The notes below the pieces were generated by a model, which searched no databases, was not told the DNA's origin, and saw nothing but the letters and a program-made list of their open reading frames with translations. DNA of 64,000 bases from Mycoavidus cysteinexigens (GTDB lineage: Bacteria > Pseudomonadota > Gammaproteobacteria > Burkholderiales > Burkholderiaceae): the NCBI RefSeq assembly GCF_003966915.1, contig NZ_AP018150.1, forward strand, positions 124,001 through 188,000, in the 5' to 3' direction. Shown here piece by piece: positions 37,301-46,100 of the stretch. Within the stretch, counting starts at the first letter, position 1. Each line of letters opens with the position of its first letter. The translations under genes and the position numbers were made by a program.

Positions 37301-39297
37301 CTAACTTCGAAGGAGCAACGCTGGCAGGTGTTGAGTTTGGAGAAATGCCCGCCCTAGCATTGAAAGCCGAAGCTTCTGTTTGCCGCTATTCGCCTAACGG
37401 CCTCTGGTTAGCCGTCGCAACGAATACGGGTATGAAACTGTATCGTCAAGCCACAACCTTAGAACCCTATATCCTTAAAGGAGATACCGGCGCAGTTCAT
37501 AGCATAGCTTTTTCGCCAAACAATAAGTGGCTTGCTTGCGGCAAGCATGACGGAACCATCCAGCTATGGTCTATTGACAAGGACACACCCGCTCTCCAGC
37601 ACACGCTTAAAGAACACGAACATAATGTTCTAAGTATCGCATTTTCGCAAAAAGGCAATCTGCTCGCCTCAAGTGATAATGAAACTATTAAACTATGGGA
37701 TCTCAATGATATGCCCATATTCGTTCACACGCTTAAAGGACATACTGATAGGGTCTTGAGTATCGCATTTTCAACAGATGACGAGTGGTTAGCATCGGGG
37801 AGTAACGACAGTATTGTCAAACTTTGGAATGTTAAAAAGGGGACGCTCGAGCACTCCCTCGAAGGGCATACTAGCTGGGTTAATAGTGTTGCGTTTTCAC
37901 CAGATAAAAATTGGCTAGCATCAGCCAGTGCTGACAAGACCATTAAGCTGTGGAAACTCGGTGCCGATCCAAAACCCCAGCATACTCTCGAAGCCCATAA
38001 CTATTCGGTGAAGGATATAGCATTCTCACAAAACTCCGAATTACTCGCATCGGCGAGCATCGATAAGACTGTCAAATTGTGGGTGGTCAAATCAGGCGCA
38101 CTCCAGCATATCTTTGAAGGCCATAGCGATTCAGTTGAAGGCGTAGCATTTTCTCCGGACGGCAAGTGGATAGCCTCAAGCAGTACTGATAAAACTGTCA
38201 GACTAAGGAAAGTTAAACAGACGCCTCCCCCGGTGTTGGAAGGGCATACCGATTGCATTAAGAGCTTAGCATTTTCTCCGAATGGTAAATGGTTTGCTTC
38301 AAGTGGGGCTGATAAAACAGTCAACCTGTGGGACGCGCAAACGCATACATTATCGCGTACGTTTCGGGGACAAGAAACTGTCGGATTTTCGCCGGATAAC
38401 GAGTTAGCCCTAGCTAATCATGAAAGAATCAAACTGTGGTCAATTGAAACTCTTCTATTTAAACGTTCATCTACATTAAAAACGCTCATTGATTCGACAA
38501 TTTGTAGCATAGCATTTTCACCGGATAGCAAATGGCTAACTGTAGCTGGCGAGGACGAAACTCTGGAGCTATGGTCGCTCGAAGCCAATACCGCCAAACT
38601 TAAAGGATATATTGATTCGGTTTATGCCGCATTTTCGCCAGACAATACACAGTTGGCCTCTGTCAATGAAGATGGAACTATTCACTTATATTCACTCGCC
38701 AATAAGCCCGAGATTCAGCATACCCTTAAAGGTCATAGTGATCAAATTTATAGTATCGCCTTTTCGCCAACAGGCCGGTGGTTAGCCTCGGCCAGTTACG
38801 ACGAAACTATTAAATTATGGGATGTCAAAACCAATATATCCACGTCTGAGCCCGAAACGCTTAAAGGGCATACTAATTCGGTTTACAGCATGGCGTTTTC
38901 TCCAAACGGCGAATGGCTAGTTTCGGGTAGTGCTGACATGACAGTAAGGTTATGGTCTATTGCATCGAAGAAATGTCTGGCCGTGATTCGAGGTTTTTAT
39001 GGCAGCGTCTCATCCATTGTTTGGCAGAAAGAAGACTGTTTTCTAACCGGTGGAGAAGATAAAACGATTCGCCTTTGGAAAGTAGTGAAACCCGACTCTG
39101 AAAACGCTGACTTCCAGGTTATTTTATGTTGGGCCTCGCATCAAACTGTGCTATCGGCTGTTGATATATCTGTCAAAAAGGCAAAGGGGTTAAGCGAGGT
39201 GAATACACGTTTGCTCATGCAGAAAGCTATCAAAGAGAAAGAGCAGCAGAACGACGCAGCCAGTTTTCGCAAGGTTTCTCGCCAAGATTATGCATAA
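34357..39297 (+). CDS. Protein C: helical domain, pentapeptide repeats and 14 WD40 repeats
   Basis: The 1646-aa protein starts at GTG with an AGGAGA ribosome-binding site. In order: TPR-like helices (about 5-125); a helical domain (183-580) ending VPVWSSLWQEPP, shared with protein E; a Gln/Met-rich coiled coil (616-652); the shared motif pair NIIIEGSHNIRTVHYSPT (767-784) and SSAISGNNNKSITTYG (827-842); pentapeptide repeats (ADLSYGIFD, ADLSQANFQG, about 941-998); and 14 WD40 units such as SIAFSPNNKWLA, about 1005-1578, enough for two seven-bladed propellers. There is no NACHT domain, although this layout otherwise resembles NLR proteins with WD40 sensors. It is probably a cytoplasmic recognition or scaffold protein. 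Confidence 0.85.
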   Translation: MWGKIDAAAALQRGEVFRKSAHEHLKTAREHGDSKDKEFDCALSQFNRAKSEFKKAASPDQAINTAITTVYVERGDLYQERGQLYMREDIVCAHNLFKRALASYKKATIEPYNSRADEVNQKIARLKLPDTPAPWQSILKVEEAQGSIKPRFSSTFQPIANFFKLNQNLTLPALGKIYDPVTDLDQLVDTRHLAWCLQQGYLSEAQEKQFKQLARSILEAFARTETQDYFELVREIVPLASIADIELYQQLMSQTVNALSANQSVSLNVSVAQGLAVILRHCPQALLSQVRSGDLVGALEVLGARLDKVHKEDNKVQCQTLLQTTSQLLDVMTCLGVKGINREEVQAPLYATFYGLIDHSEPALAWQARYARQALAHIPNDEAVWRSVLRYTFNVGMGVLNLAAAVKNLDVDKLEESLGRFEEAFIGVREVALAIGQVGDAAKVTVEALTTAYQSASEGVEQFNRPHGWYGALRFIDLLLEENQWVAFEKLARDSRYRKDEKFLQGLCHRLEQIARTHPGTEMQEGAEQFLESLMQHKDHWGGHERVVKMAEATLQRLKQPLPKGGQDYVPVWSSLWQEPPKTQLLDEVREAIRLKQVPVQLEGISLMLETLPELRQQMQDILERQMQQTQSMLEQQMEQMSYILEMQQAQRPIPELAPLVTLPTDLKEQKDAYLKSLEEIGEIKGALATYRAMQVQATAGGNRYFGLDDVATTLFASNDKVQQISQQLEEMKYKIPMLFELEQRQRTQLPSEKRGKVLMQRAEGLANIIIEGSHNIRTVHYSPTRWDAQLLAASLQPALDPATVLYPGSLAKGRRFVFQPASGVASSAISGNNNKSITTYGSRTETGNDMTLSLFNLTDIDKNVQKLLSETDSSTLPSLSQHLIKDPELLQPLAKQAQLNSDFKDFLLALVKRSKMDDHFQITAANALTTLVKAKVPLTGEDFSGIRVPGADLSYGIFDHTQFENADLSQANFQGAWLRGANFEGATLAGVEFGEMPALALKAEASVCRYSPNGLWLAVATNTGMKLYRQATTLEPYILKGDTGAVHSIAFSPNNKWLACGKHDGTIQLWSIDKDTPALQHTLKEHEHNVLSIAFSQKGNLLASSDNETIKLWDLNDMPIFVHTLKGHTDRVLSIAFSTDDEWLASGSNDSIVKLWNVKKGTLEHSLEGHTSWVNSVAFSPDKNWLASASADKTIKLWKLGADPKPQHTLEAHNYSVKDIAFSQNSELLASASIDKTVKLWVVKSGALQHIFEGHSDSVEGVAFSPDGKWIASSSTDKTVRLRKVKQTPPPVLEGHTDCIKSLAFSPNGKWFASSGADKTVNLWDAQTHTLSRTFRGQETVGFSPDNELALANHERIKLWSIETLLFKRSSTLKTLIDSTICSIAFSPDSKWLTVAGEDETLELWSLEANTAKLKGYIDSVYAAFSPDNTQLASVNEDGTIHLYSLANKPEIQHTLKGHSDQIYSIAFSPTGRWLASASYDETIKLWDVKTNISTSEPETLKGHTNSVYSMAFSPNGEWLVSGSADMTVRLWSIASKKCLAVIRGFYGSVSSIVWQKEDCFLTGGEDKTIRLWKVVKPDSENADFQVILCWASHQTVLSAVDISVKKAKGLSEVNTRLLMQKAIKEKEQQNDAASFRKVSRQDYA

Positions 39298-39426
39298 ACT
39301 TAACATGATGATTGCACAGTAAAGACGCTATTGCCCATTAGTGTACAAGCAAACGCGGGTGGTTAAAGCATCAGCAATCTAGTAGCTAGGTGCTTTGATA
39401 TTGCAGCGATAACCAAAGGAAAATCC

Positions 39427-42400
39427 ATGAGTAATGTCAATCCAATAGGGGCAAGTCAAAACTATATTGGTCAAAGCAGTCAGAGCGATCCTTTAAATGA
39501 AGGCAAAAGAGCCTTAGGGAGCGCTTTCGAACGCTACGAAGAAGCGCAAAAGCACCCCGTCCAAGCAAACAGCCTCGAACAAGCAAGGCGCCACCTCAAT
39601 CAAGCACAGGCATTTTTTGATCAAGTTGAAAATAATCCTATTTCCAACTCTCTAAAATATGATCTTGCCGTATCTTATGTGAAGCTTGGAGATATTTCAT
39701 GTGAGTTTGCTTTATTTGAAAAGGCAAATTTGAACTACAAAAGAGCACAAAAATATTACGAGTTCGGCATACGCACAGGTTTAGAAGGATGCTTGGCAGG
39801 TAAGCGAGCAGTGGCCGAAAAGTTAACGTGGTTACCAAGCATCTTTACACGAAACCCTGACCCTAGACCGAATAGAGAATTTAATATGGTTAATATTGGC
39901 TGGGAGCCAGCCAATATGATTGATACTGAGCATTTGGTTGATTGCTTACAAAAAAATCTCTCTAAAAAGCAAAGAAGCGATTTACGTAACTTTGCAAAGG
40001 AAATAATTAAAATTTTCCCAGGAGAACCCGATAAATCTATAGAGATCATACGAGAAATCGTACCGTTATCAAAGATCTCTGATATCGCTTTAAGTTTAAT
40101 CTCTGAAACCGTGAAAATTTTAGCCACTCCTAATTCTCTCACAGAGCCAGCAGTGGCAGCAGGCTTAGTAGCGATGATTCGAAACAGCCCAAAAGCGGCC
40201 GAACCCGCCACTATAAAACAACTATTGGGGATTTTAAGAGATTGTCTAAAAGCCAGCTGCGACTCGGGGCAGACGGAGTATCTCCTGGGTTTGCTGCAAA
40301 CTACCTCACATCTACTAGATGCGTTGCTTCAGAGCAGTATAGAAAAAGGGAAAGGCATCGAAATTAGTCTCAAGGAATTGCAAGACCCTCTCAGGAAAAT
40401 TCTGTACGGATTTAGGAAACACAAGGATACAGATCTGGCCCATCAAGCCCGTTATGCGTATCAAGCACTTATGCATATTCCCAATGATGAAACTAATTTG
40501 GGGCGAATATGGCGCCACATTTATAACATAGGTGGAAGCGCTGTTCTCGTATGGGCTGGAGTTATCTCCATGGATCCAGATAAATTTCTGTCAGCTTTTG
40601 ACCGTTTATATGAAAGGGAGCGCCATAGCATAATAAAATTATTCAATAATATGCGACTTCTCAGCGATAAGAAGTGGTATATGGCGTTAAAAACTATAGA
40701 TCTCTTACTTGAGAAAAACCAGTTAGATCAGCTTGAATATTTTGTTCGGAAAAACAATTTTTGTAAGGAGAAAACTTTCTTACAGAGTTTTTGTCAGCGC
40801 TTAGAAAGACTTGCCACCACCGTCCAGGAAACTGAAATTGCGGAAAAAGCTATCGATTTTTTAATTGATTTGGTCTGCAATAATAATTTATGGGGTAAGT
40901 CTAAGGGTGTAGCACAGAGTGTGTCAAACGCTCTAAAATGGCTAGAAAATCAGTCCAGACTAAGTGCCTATATCCAAACCCAAATTCAACGTAAAAATCC
41001 CCAGCTTCCGACTCCGACAGTTAACTATAATAAGGTGCCCATTTGGGATCCTATTTGGCAGCAGCCCCCAGGTAATTGCCTGCTATTGGCTGCACAGTCA
41101 TCCTTACAGTTAGCACCAAGTACCAACTGTCTGCGAGAGGGAATTCTTACAGATGAAGCCAGAACAATGCTCGACCAGAGATATGTAGAACACACCATCG
41201 ACGGTAACTCTTTGCTTATCCATGCCATCGATGATTTTCTCAGCTTAGAAAGCAAAAAAGTACTGCTATTGTTAGGTGTAGCAGGTTCTGGAAAATCGGT
41301 TTTTAATCAGCGTCTTGCCCACCATCTATGGCACAGGTACGACGACCCAACCGCGAGTGATCCTTGGCTTCCTCTCTGCATTTCCCTACCTTCCCGAGAA
41401 AAGCCTCATGATAATTTAATTGGAAAATACCTTAAAGGTAAGAACTTTCAAGAGCGTCATCTCGAAGCTTGGAAAGCTAAGCGCCTTATTTTCATTTTAG
41501 ATAGCTATGATAGAGTTGTGAATCCCCAAAGGTCAATCTATGCTGATGGCACACTCGCCAGTTGGACCGCATCCAAAATTATTATCACTAGTCGCCCCCC
41601 TTTAAATCAAAATAAAGAAAATTATCGAATAATATTTCATCCATATGAAAAACCCGGAGTGCTCCAGGAGTATGAATTAAAACCATTTTCAGAGAGTGAT
41701 ATTAAAACATATACCCAAAAATATATAGATCAGCATACATCGCAGAATACATCGAAATGGACGGTTGAGAAATATAAAGAGAAATTTCAACTTACACCTG
41801 ATCTAAGAAAGCTATTAGAGAACCCTCTTTTATTGGAGGCGGCATTGGACGCCTGCCCGAAGGTGGAAACTGCTGTAAAATTATATGACAAGCTTATAGA
41901 CAGATGGAATAACCATGTCTACCATTCTTTAATGGAGTCTAACCCAGATAATCTTACTCGTGATAATTTTAAAATGAACGCCATACGGGTTAACAAATAT
42001 CTTGCATTAGAAATGTATAAAACCAATGGGAACGGAGAAACAGCTTATCCAATAAAAGCGGGGGAGCCGGCAAGCAAACACGCGGACTGGTTGCTGTTTT
42101 CAACTGCGCCATTAATCTATGATGGGGGAGGATATAAGTTTATCAATCAATCCTTACGAGACTATTTTTTAACTCGGGTTCTATGGGAGCCAGATCTCGA
42201 GTTAAGATCAAACTCTGGGAGCCAGGGCAAAAATACAGAGGACAACCTGATACTTGGTAAGTGGCCAATAAATAAAAATATGCTTATTTTTTTAGCTGAT
42301 CGGGTTAAAGAAGTAACAGAATTGGAAGAACGGTTAAAGTCATTACTCTTACCACCACATACCGATACTGCGGCGAATGCGCGAGCTATCTTGGCTAAAG

Positions 42401-42519
42401 CAGGCAAGCTGCAATCTGAAGACAATATATCGCATTCCAATGGATCAAGCAGCGCAAATCGGCAGAGTGAAGTTGGGACAGACGCAGAATTCGGCAAAAA
42501 CGGGATAGTGACCACATAG
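39427..42519 (+). CDS. Protein E: helical domain plus NACHT-like ATPase, truncated by an insertion
   Basis: The 1030-aa protein has TPR-like helices (about 25-130), then a helical domain (162-548) that aligns with that of protein C and ends VPIWDPIWQQPP. A NACHT/STAND ATPase follows: Walker A GVAGSGKS (617-624), Walker B LIFILDSYDRV (about 688), sensor IIITSRPP (about 718), and a winged-helix-like region ending FINQSLRDYFLTRVL (about 905-920). The last codons (GIVTT, stop) lie in the left inverted repeat of a small element, so the natural C-terminus, perhaps a sensor repeat domain, may be lost. An AAAGGAAAA ribosome-binding site precedes the ATG. Its codons look more A/T-rich than those of the neighbours. 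Confidence 0.85.
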   Translation: MSNVNPIGASQNYIGQSSQSDPLNEGKRALGSAFERYEEAQKHPVQANSLEQARRHLNQAQAFFDQVENNPISNSLKYDLAVSYVKLGDISCEFALFEKANLNYKRAQKYYEFGIRTGLEGCLAGKRAVAEKLTWLPSIFTRNPDPRPNREFNMVNIGWEPANMIDTEHLVDCLQKNLSKKQRSDLRNFAKEIIKIFPGEPDKSIEIIREIVPLSKISDIALSLISETVKILATPNSLTEPAVAAGLVAMIRNSPKAAEPATIKQLLGILRDCLKASCDSGQTEYLLGLLQTTSHLLDALLQSSIEKGKGIEISLKELQDPLRKILYGFRKHKDTDLAHQARYAYQALMHIPNDETNLGRIWRHIYNIGGSAVLVWAGVISMDPDKFLSAFDRLYERERHSIIKLFNNMRLLSDKKWYMALKTIDLLLEKNQLDQLEYFVRKNNFCKEKTFLQSFCQRLERLATTVQETEIAEKAIDFLIDLVCNNNLWGKSKGVAQSVSNALKWLENQSRLSAYIQTQIQRKNPQLPTPTVNYNKVPIWDPIWQQPPGNCLLLAAQSSLQLAPSTNCLREGILTDEARTMLDQRYVEHTIDGNSLLIHAIDDFLSLESKKVLLLLGVAGSGKSVFNQRLAHHLWHRYDDPTASDPWLPLCISLPSREKPHDNLIGKYLKGKNFQERHLEAWKAKRLIFILDSYDRVVNPQRSIYADGTLASWTASKIIITSRPPLNQNKENYRIIFHPYEKPGVLQEYELKPFSESDIKTYTQKYIDQHTSQNTSKWTVEKYKEKFQLTPDLRKLLENPLLLEAALDACPKVETAVKLYDKLIDRWNNHVYHSLMESNPDNLTRDNFKMNAIRVNKYLALEMYKTNGNGETAYPIKAGEPASKHADWLLFSTAPLIYDGGGYKFINQSLRDYFLTRVLWEPDLELRSNSGSQGKNTEDNLILGKWPINKNMLIFLADRVKEVTELEERLKSLLLPPHTDTAANARAILAKAGKLQSEDNISHSNGSSSANRQSEVGTDAEFGKNGIVTT

Positions 42520-42738
42520 GCGCAGAAAGTGCCATCTGTAAGTCTGCCCTTTATTCATAAGCCTTTCATCGAGTATCCTTCTATGAGCAGGCCAATTGAG
42601 ATTTTCTCCTCACGACTCGAAACCCGATCAATAGACTTATTTTTGAATTTCGATGGGGTTTTTACTCAGCATCAAGAGCTTATTGATTAAAGAGGTCCAG
42701 TCAAATGGCACTTTCTGCACTTATGTGGTCACTACCCC
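42501..42738. mobile_element. Small inverted-repeat element (MITE-like), about 235 bp
   Basis: The left end (GGGATAGTGACCACATA, then GCAGAAAGTGCCAT) and the right end are imperfect inverted copies of about 36 nt. The 160-bp interior has no convincing gene. The left repeat supplies the stop codon of protein E. No target-site duplication was identified, so exact ends and family are unknown. Confidence 0.7.
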
Positions 42739-42802
42739 CGGTAACGCGCCCAAACCGCTTAAAAAACCGAATGACGGGTGCTGTGGGATCAACGCTTGAG
42801 TG

Positions 42803-42866
42803 TACGAATTATCAGACTTGGCGACGCCCGGAAAAAGGATTTTGACCGGGGACTGGCGCGGAAATC
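42803..42866 (+). repeat. Repeat upstream of NACHT-HEAT gene D (copy 2)
   Basis: This is the counterpart of 24535-24600. It shares TACGAATTATCAGACTTG, GAAAAAG and GATTTTGACCGGGG. Only the right half of the 28-bp near-palindrome is conserved here. The remainder of 42739-43137 has no gene. Confidence 0.6.
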
Positions 42867-43137
42867 AAGGACAAAAAAAGTGAATGTATGCGTCCCACAC
42901 ACCTGGTCGTCCACCCCTACGCCATGATTTTTTGCAAAAATCATTTGCCCATCGTTACAATTCGGAAAAATTGTTGATGAAGACGATGCGGTCTTTGAGC
43001 GTAGTGTACAAAATATGCGCGTACTCTCTTATTTTCAGACTTCACTATTGTTAAAAATCTTAAAAAAATTCGGCTTTTCTACACTGTTCGTTCATTGAAC
43101 TCAACGGGCTTGAGAAAATACCGGTACAAGGAAAACG

Positions 43138-46100
43138 ATGCTTACACCTATCAATGGCATGTTGTCGAGATCCCGTCCTGTTGCCCCGGGACAGCTTCCT
43201 GTGCAAACTCCGCAGCAGATGCTTCAGCAAGCCGAACAATATATAGCTGTGGCGGATGGGTATAAAAAAAGCGGTCAGGTTGACGAAGCAGAAAAGCTTT
43301 ATCAGGCGGCTCAAAAGCTTTTTGAAGAAGAAGCAGAAAAATTGTCTCTTGACCCTCAGTCGGGAAAAATAATTGAGTCTATTTATTTGAATTATGGCCT
43401 ATTGTTAAATGAACAGGGGCGCAGGACCGAAGCAGAGACGCTAGAACAAAAGAGACAGCAACTTTCTGAGCGATATAGACTCAATAACGCTGGCTTTTCT
43501 AAAAAGCGACCGGTTGAGGGTGGGTCAAGTAGTCTGCCTTTAAATAAAAAACCCCACCCCGTTGCCATTGAACGACTTGCCGGGGTGGATGCTTCTTTAT
43601 TCAGCTATCCAAAGGCAAAGCTCGAAGCCCTCCAGGAGAGTTCAGCCGAAGCCCAAACCTTCTCCTTTACACCGATATTAACTGATTCAGCCGGTACCGA
43701 TTATGTTGGGGTGGAGACGCTCGTACAAAGCTGCCATGGCACGATTAATGCGCCCGTCCAGGGCAAGAATAATACGGTCAACGTGCATTACTACTCACCG
43801 GTTTCAGAGGCTAGGCAACCTCATACTGTCTCGTTAGACCGCTTGCGTAATGCACTGTATCAGCATTACCAATTATCTAATCTGTCGATTCAGCGCGTAT
43901 CGGGTGAGACCGCCTCACTGGAAGACTGTTATATCAATCTGGCGATTGTCGAAAGTCAGGCACAACGTGAAAAAGACAAAAAAGAACTGGAAAAGCAAGC
44001 AGCGACTTTTGAGCGCCTGCCTAGCAGTGAGCGGCAGCGGCTTGAGGCGACCAATCCAAACAAAATGATTGCGCTAGAGAAGCTTTTTGATTCTCAAAAA
44101 TTACTAGACGGATCAGAAGGGGTTCCTAAACGGATTTTAATTCAGGGACGAGCTGGGATAGGCAAGACCACGTTATGCAAAAAATTGGTCTATGAATATC
44201 ATGAGAATGGATTTTGGCAGGATCGATTTGAGAGTGTGTTATGGGTACCCTTACGACAACTCAAGACGCATGCGCCTAAACGTGTAGAAGACTTGCTCTG
44301 CACGCAGTATTTTGCGGGTTATGAAAGCAGCCAAGCGCAGGCGTTATCAAAGGTCTTTTACACGCATCAGGACAAAACACTGTTTATCTTAGATGGCTTG
44401 GATGAAGTCGTCGATGAATTGCATGAAAGCCATTCTTTGAGCAGATTTCTAAAAGAATTGCTCACTCAAACGCATGTGGTGATCACGTCGCGGCCTGCCG
44501 GGGTCAATGCCTCTCTATTCAGTCACTTAGACTTAGAGTTAGAAACGGTCGGTTTTAGCCCGGACAATGTGCAAGCATACATTAAAAAATTTGCGCCTGA
44601 ATCAAACCAAGCGGCCATTGAGCGATTTATTCACTGTACCCCAATGATTCAGGGATTGGTGAATATCCCAATTCAGTTGGATGCGTTATGTTATAGCTGG
44701 GATAAACTCCCCAATGAACTATCGTCAGTAACCATGGCGAGTTTATATGAGGCTATGGTCAGTAAATTATGGTGGAAAGATGGGGAACGTTTAGAAAAGG
44801 GGCCAAAAGATAAACCGTTTATGTCTTCTACCCTCCGGTCTTTGCCAAAAGCTAGAGTAGAAAAAGTGATGGCTTCTGAAATCTATTATTTAGGCTATCT
44901 AGCTTTTAAGGGACTAGAGACAGGGAAAATTGAATTTAGTTCGGAGGAGTTAGACCAATACCAGACAGAACTTGAAAATCAACCGTCTTTAAAACCAACG
45001 TTACCTGATGATTTTACGATTAATCTTAAAAAGACCTCTTTTTTACATACATTCGATGCTGAGCGGCTCGAGGCCGATCGATACTATCATTTCCTGCATT
45101 TAACGTTTCAGGAATTTTTTGCGGCTAAATACTTGGTGCGACATCTACAGGCTTATGCAGAGATTAATACAAATTCTGGTCTAGCAAAATCTGCTTATAC
45201 CAATTTAGGGTTAATGTTCAGCCAAGCGCAACTAGAAATATTTATCGCTATACACAAATATAATCCGCGTTATGAAATTATGTGGTGGATGGTGGCGGGG
45301 TTGTTGAAGGGCGATGTACTGCAGTATTTTTTTGATAGATTAGAAAAAGAGCCGCTTGATCTGATCGGCATTCGTCATCAGCAAGTGATGATGGGATGCC
45401 TGAATGAGGCGCGTCCTGAGTTGAAGGAAAAACCTGAAATAGTTGAAAAGCTGGAAACAAGGCTAAAACAGCATTTTGATCTTGAAATACAACTAGTTGG
45501 TCAAAGTCAATTAGGTCGCCACAGGCTTTTCCCAGAACATCTACTTATTACAACTCTGAACTCCGATAAGGATAAGGATGAGATTATTAAAATCTTGAGA
45601 GCACGTCCAAATTTATCTGCTAACGCAATCCATGCTCTGCTCGAAATTGCATTAAAGGATAGAAGCGGAGATGCCAGAAAAACGGCCGCCAGAATATTAG
45701 ACGAGCAGAAAACGCTGTCCACTACTAATATACTCCAGACCTTGATCGGTGCTTGTCAGGATCAAGATAAGCATGTCAGGTCTGCGGCAGCCCGTGCGTT
45801 AGGAAGCCAGAGTACGTTATCCGATGCCGCCTTGCGGGCCTTGAGCAACGCTTTACAGGATCAAGATTCGTATGTTAGGTCTGCGGCAGCCCGTGCGTTA
45901 GGAGGCCTGAGTACGTTGTCCGAAGTCGCCGTGCTGGCTTTGAGCAGCGCTTTACAGGATCAAGATAAGGATGTCAGGGATGCGGCAGCCTATGCGTTGG
46001 GAGGCCGGAGCACGTTGTCCGAAGCCGCTATACTGGCCTTGATCGGTGCTTTACAGGATCAGGATAAGGATGTCAGGGATGCGGCAGCCCGTGCATTAGG

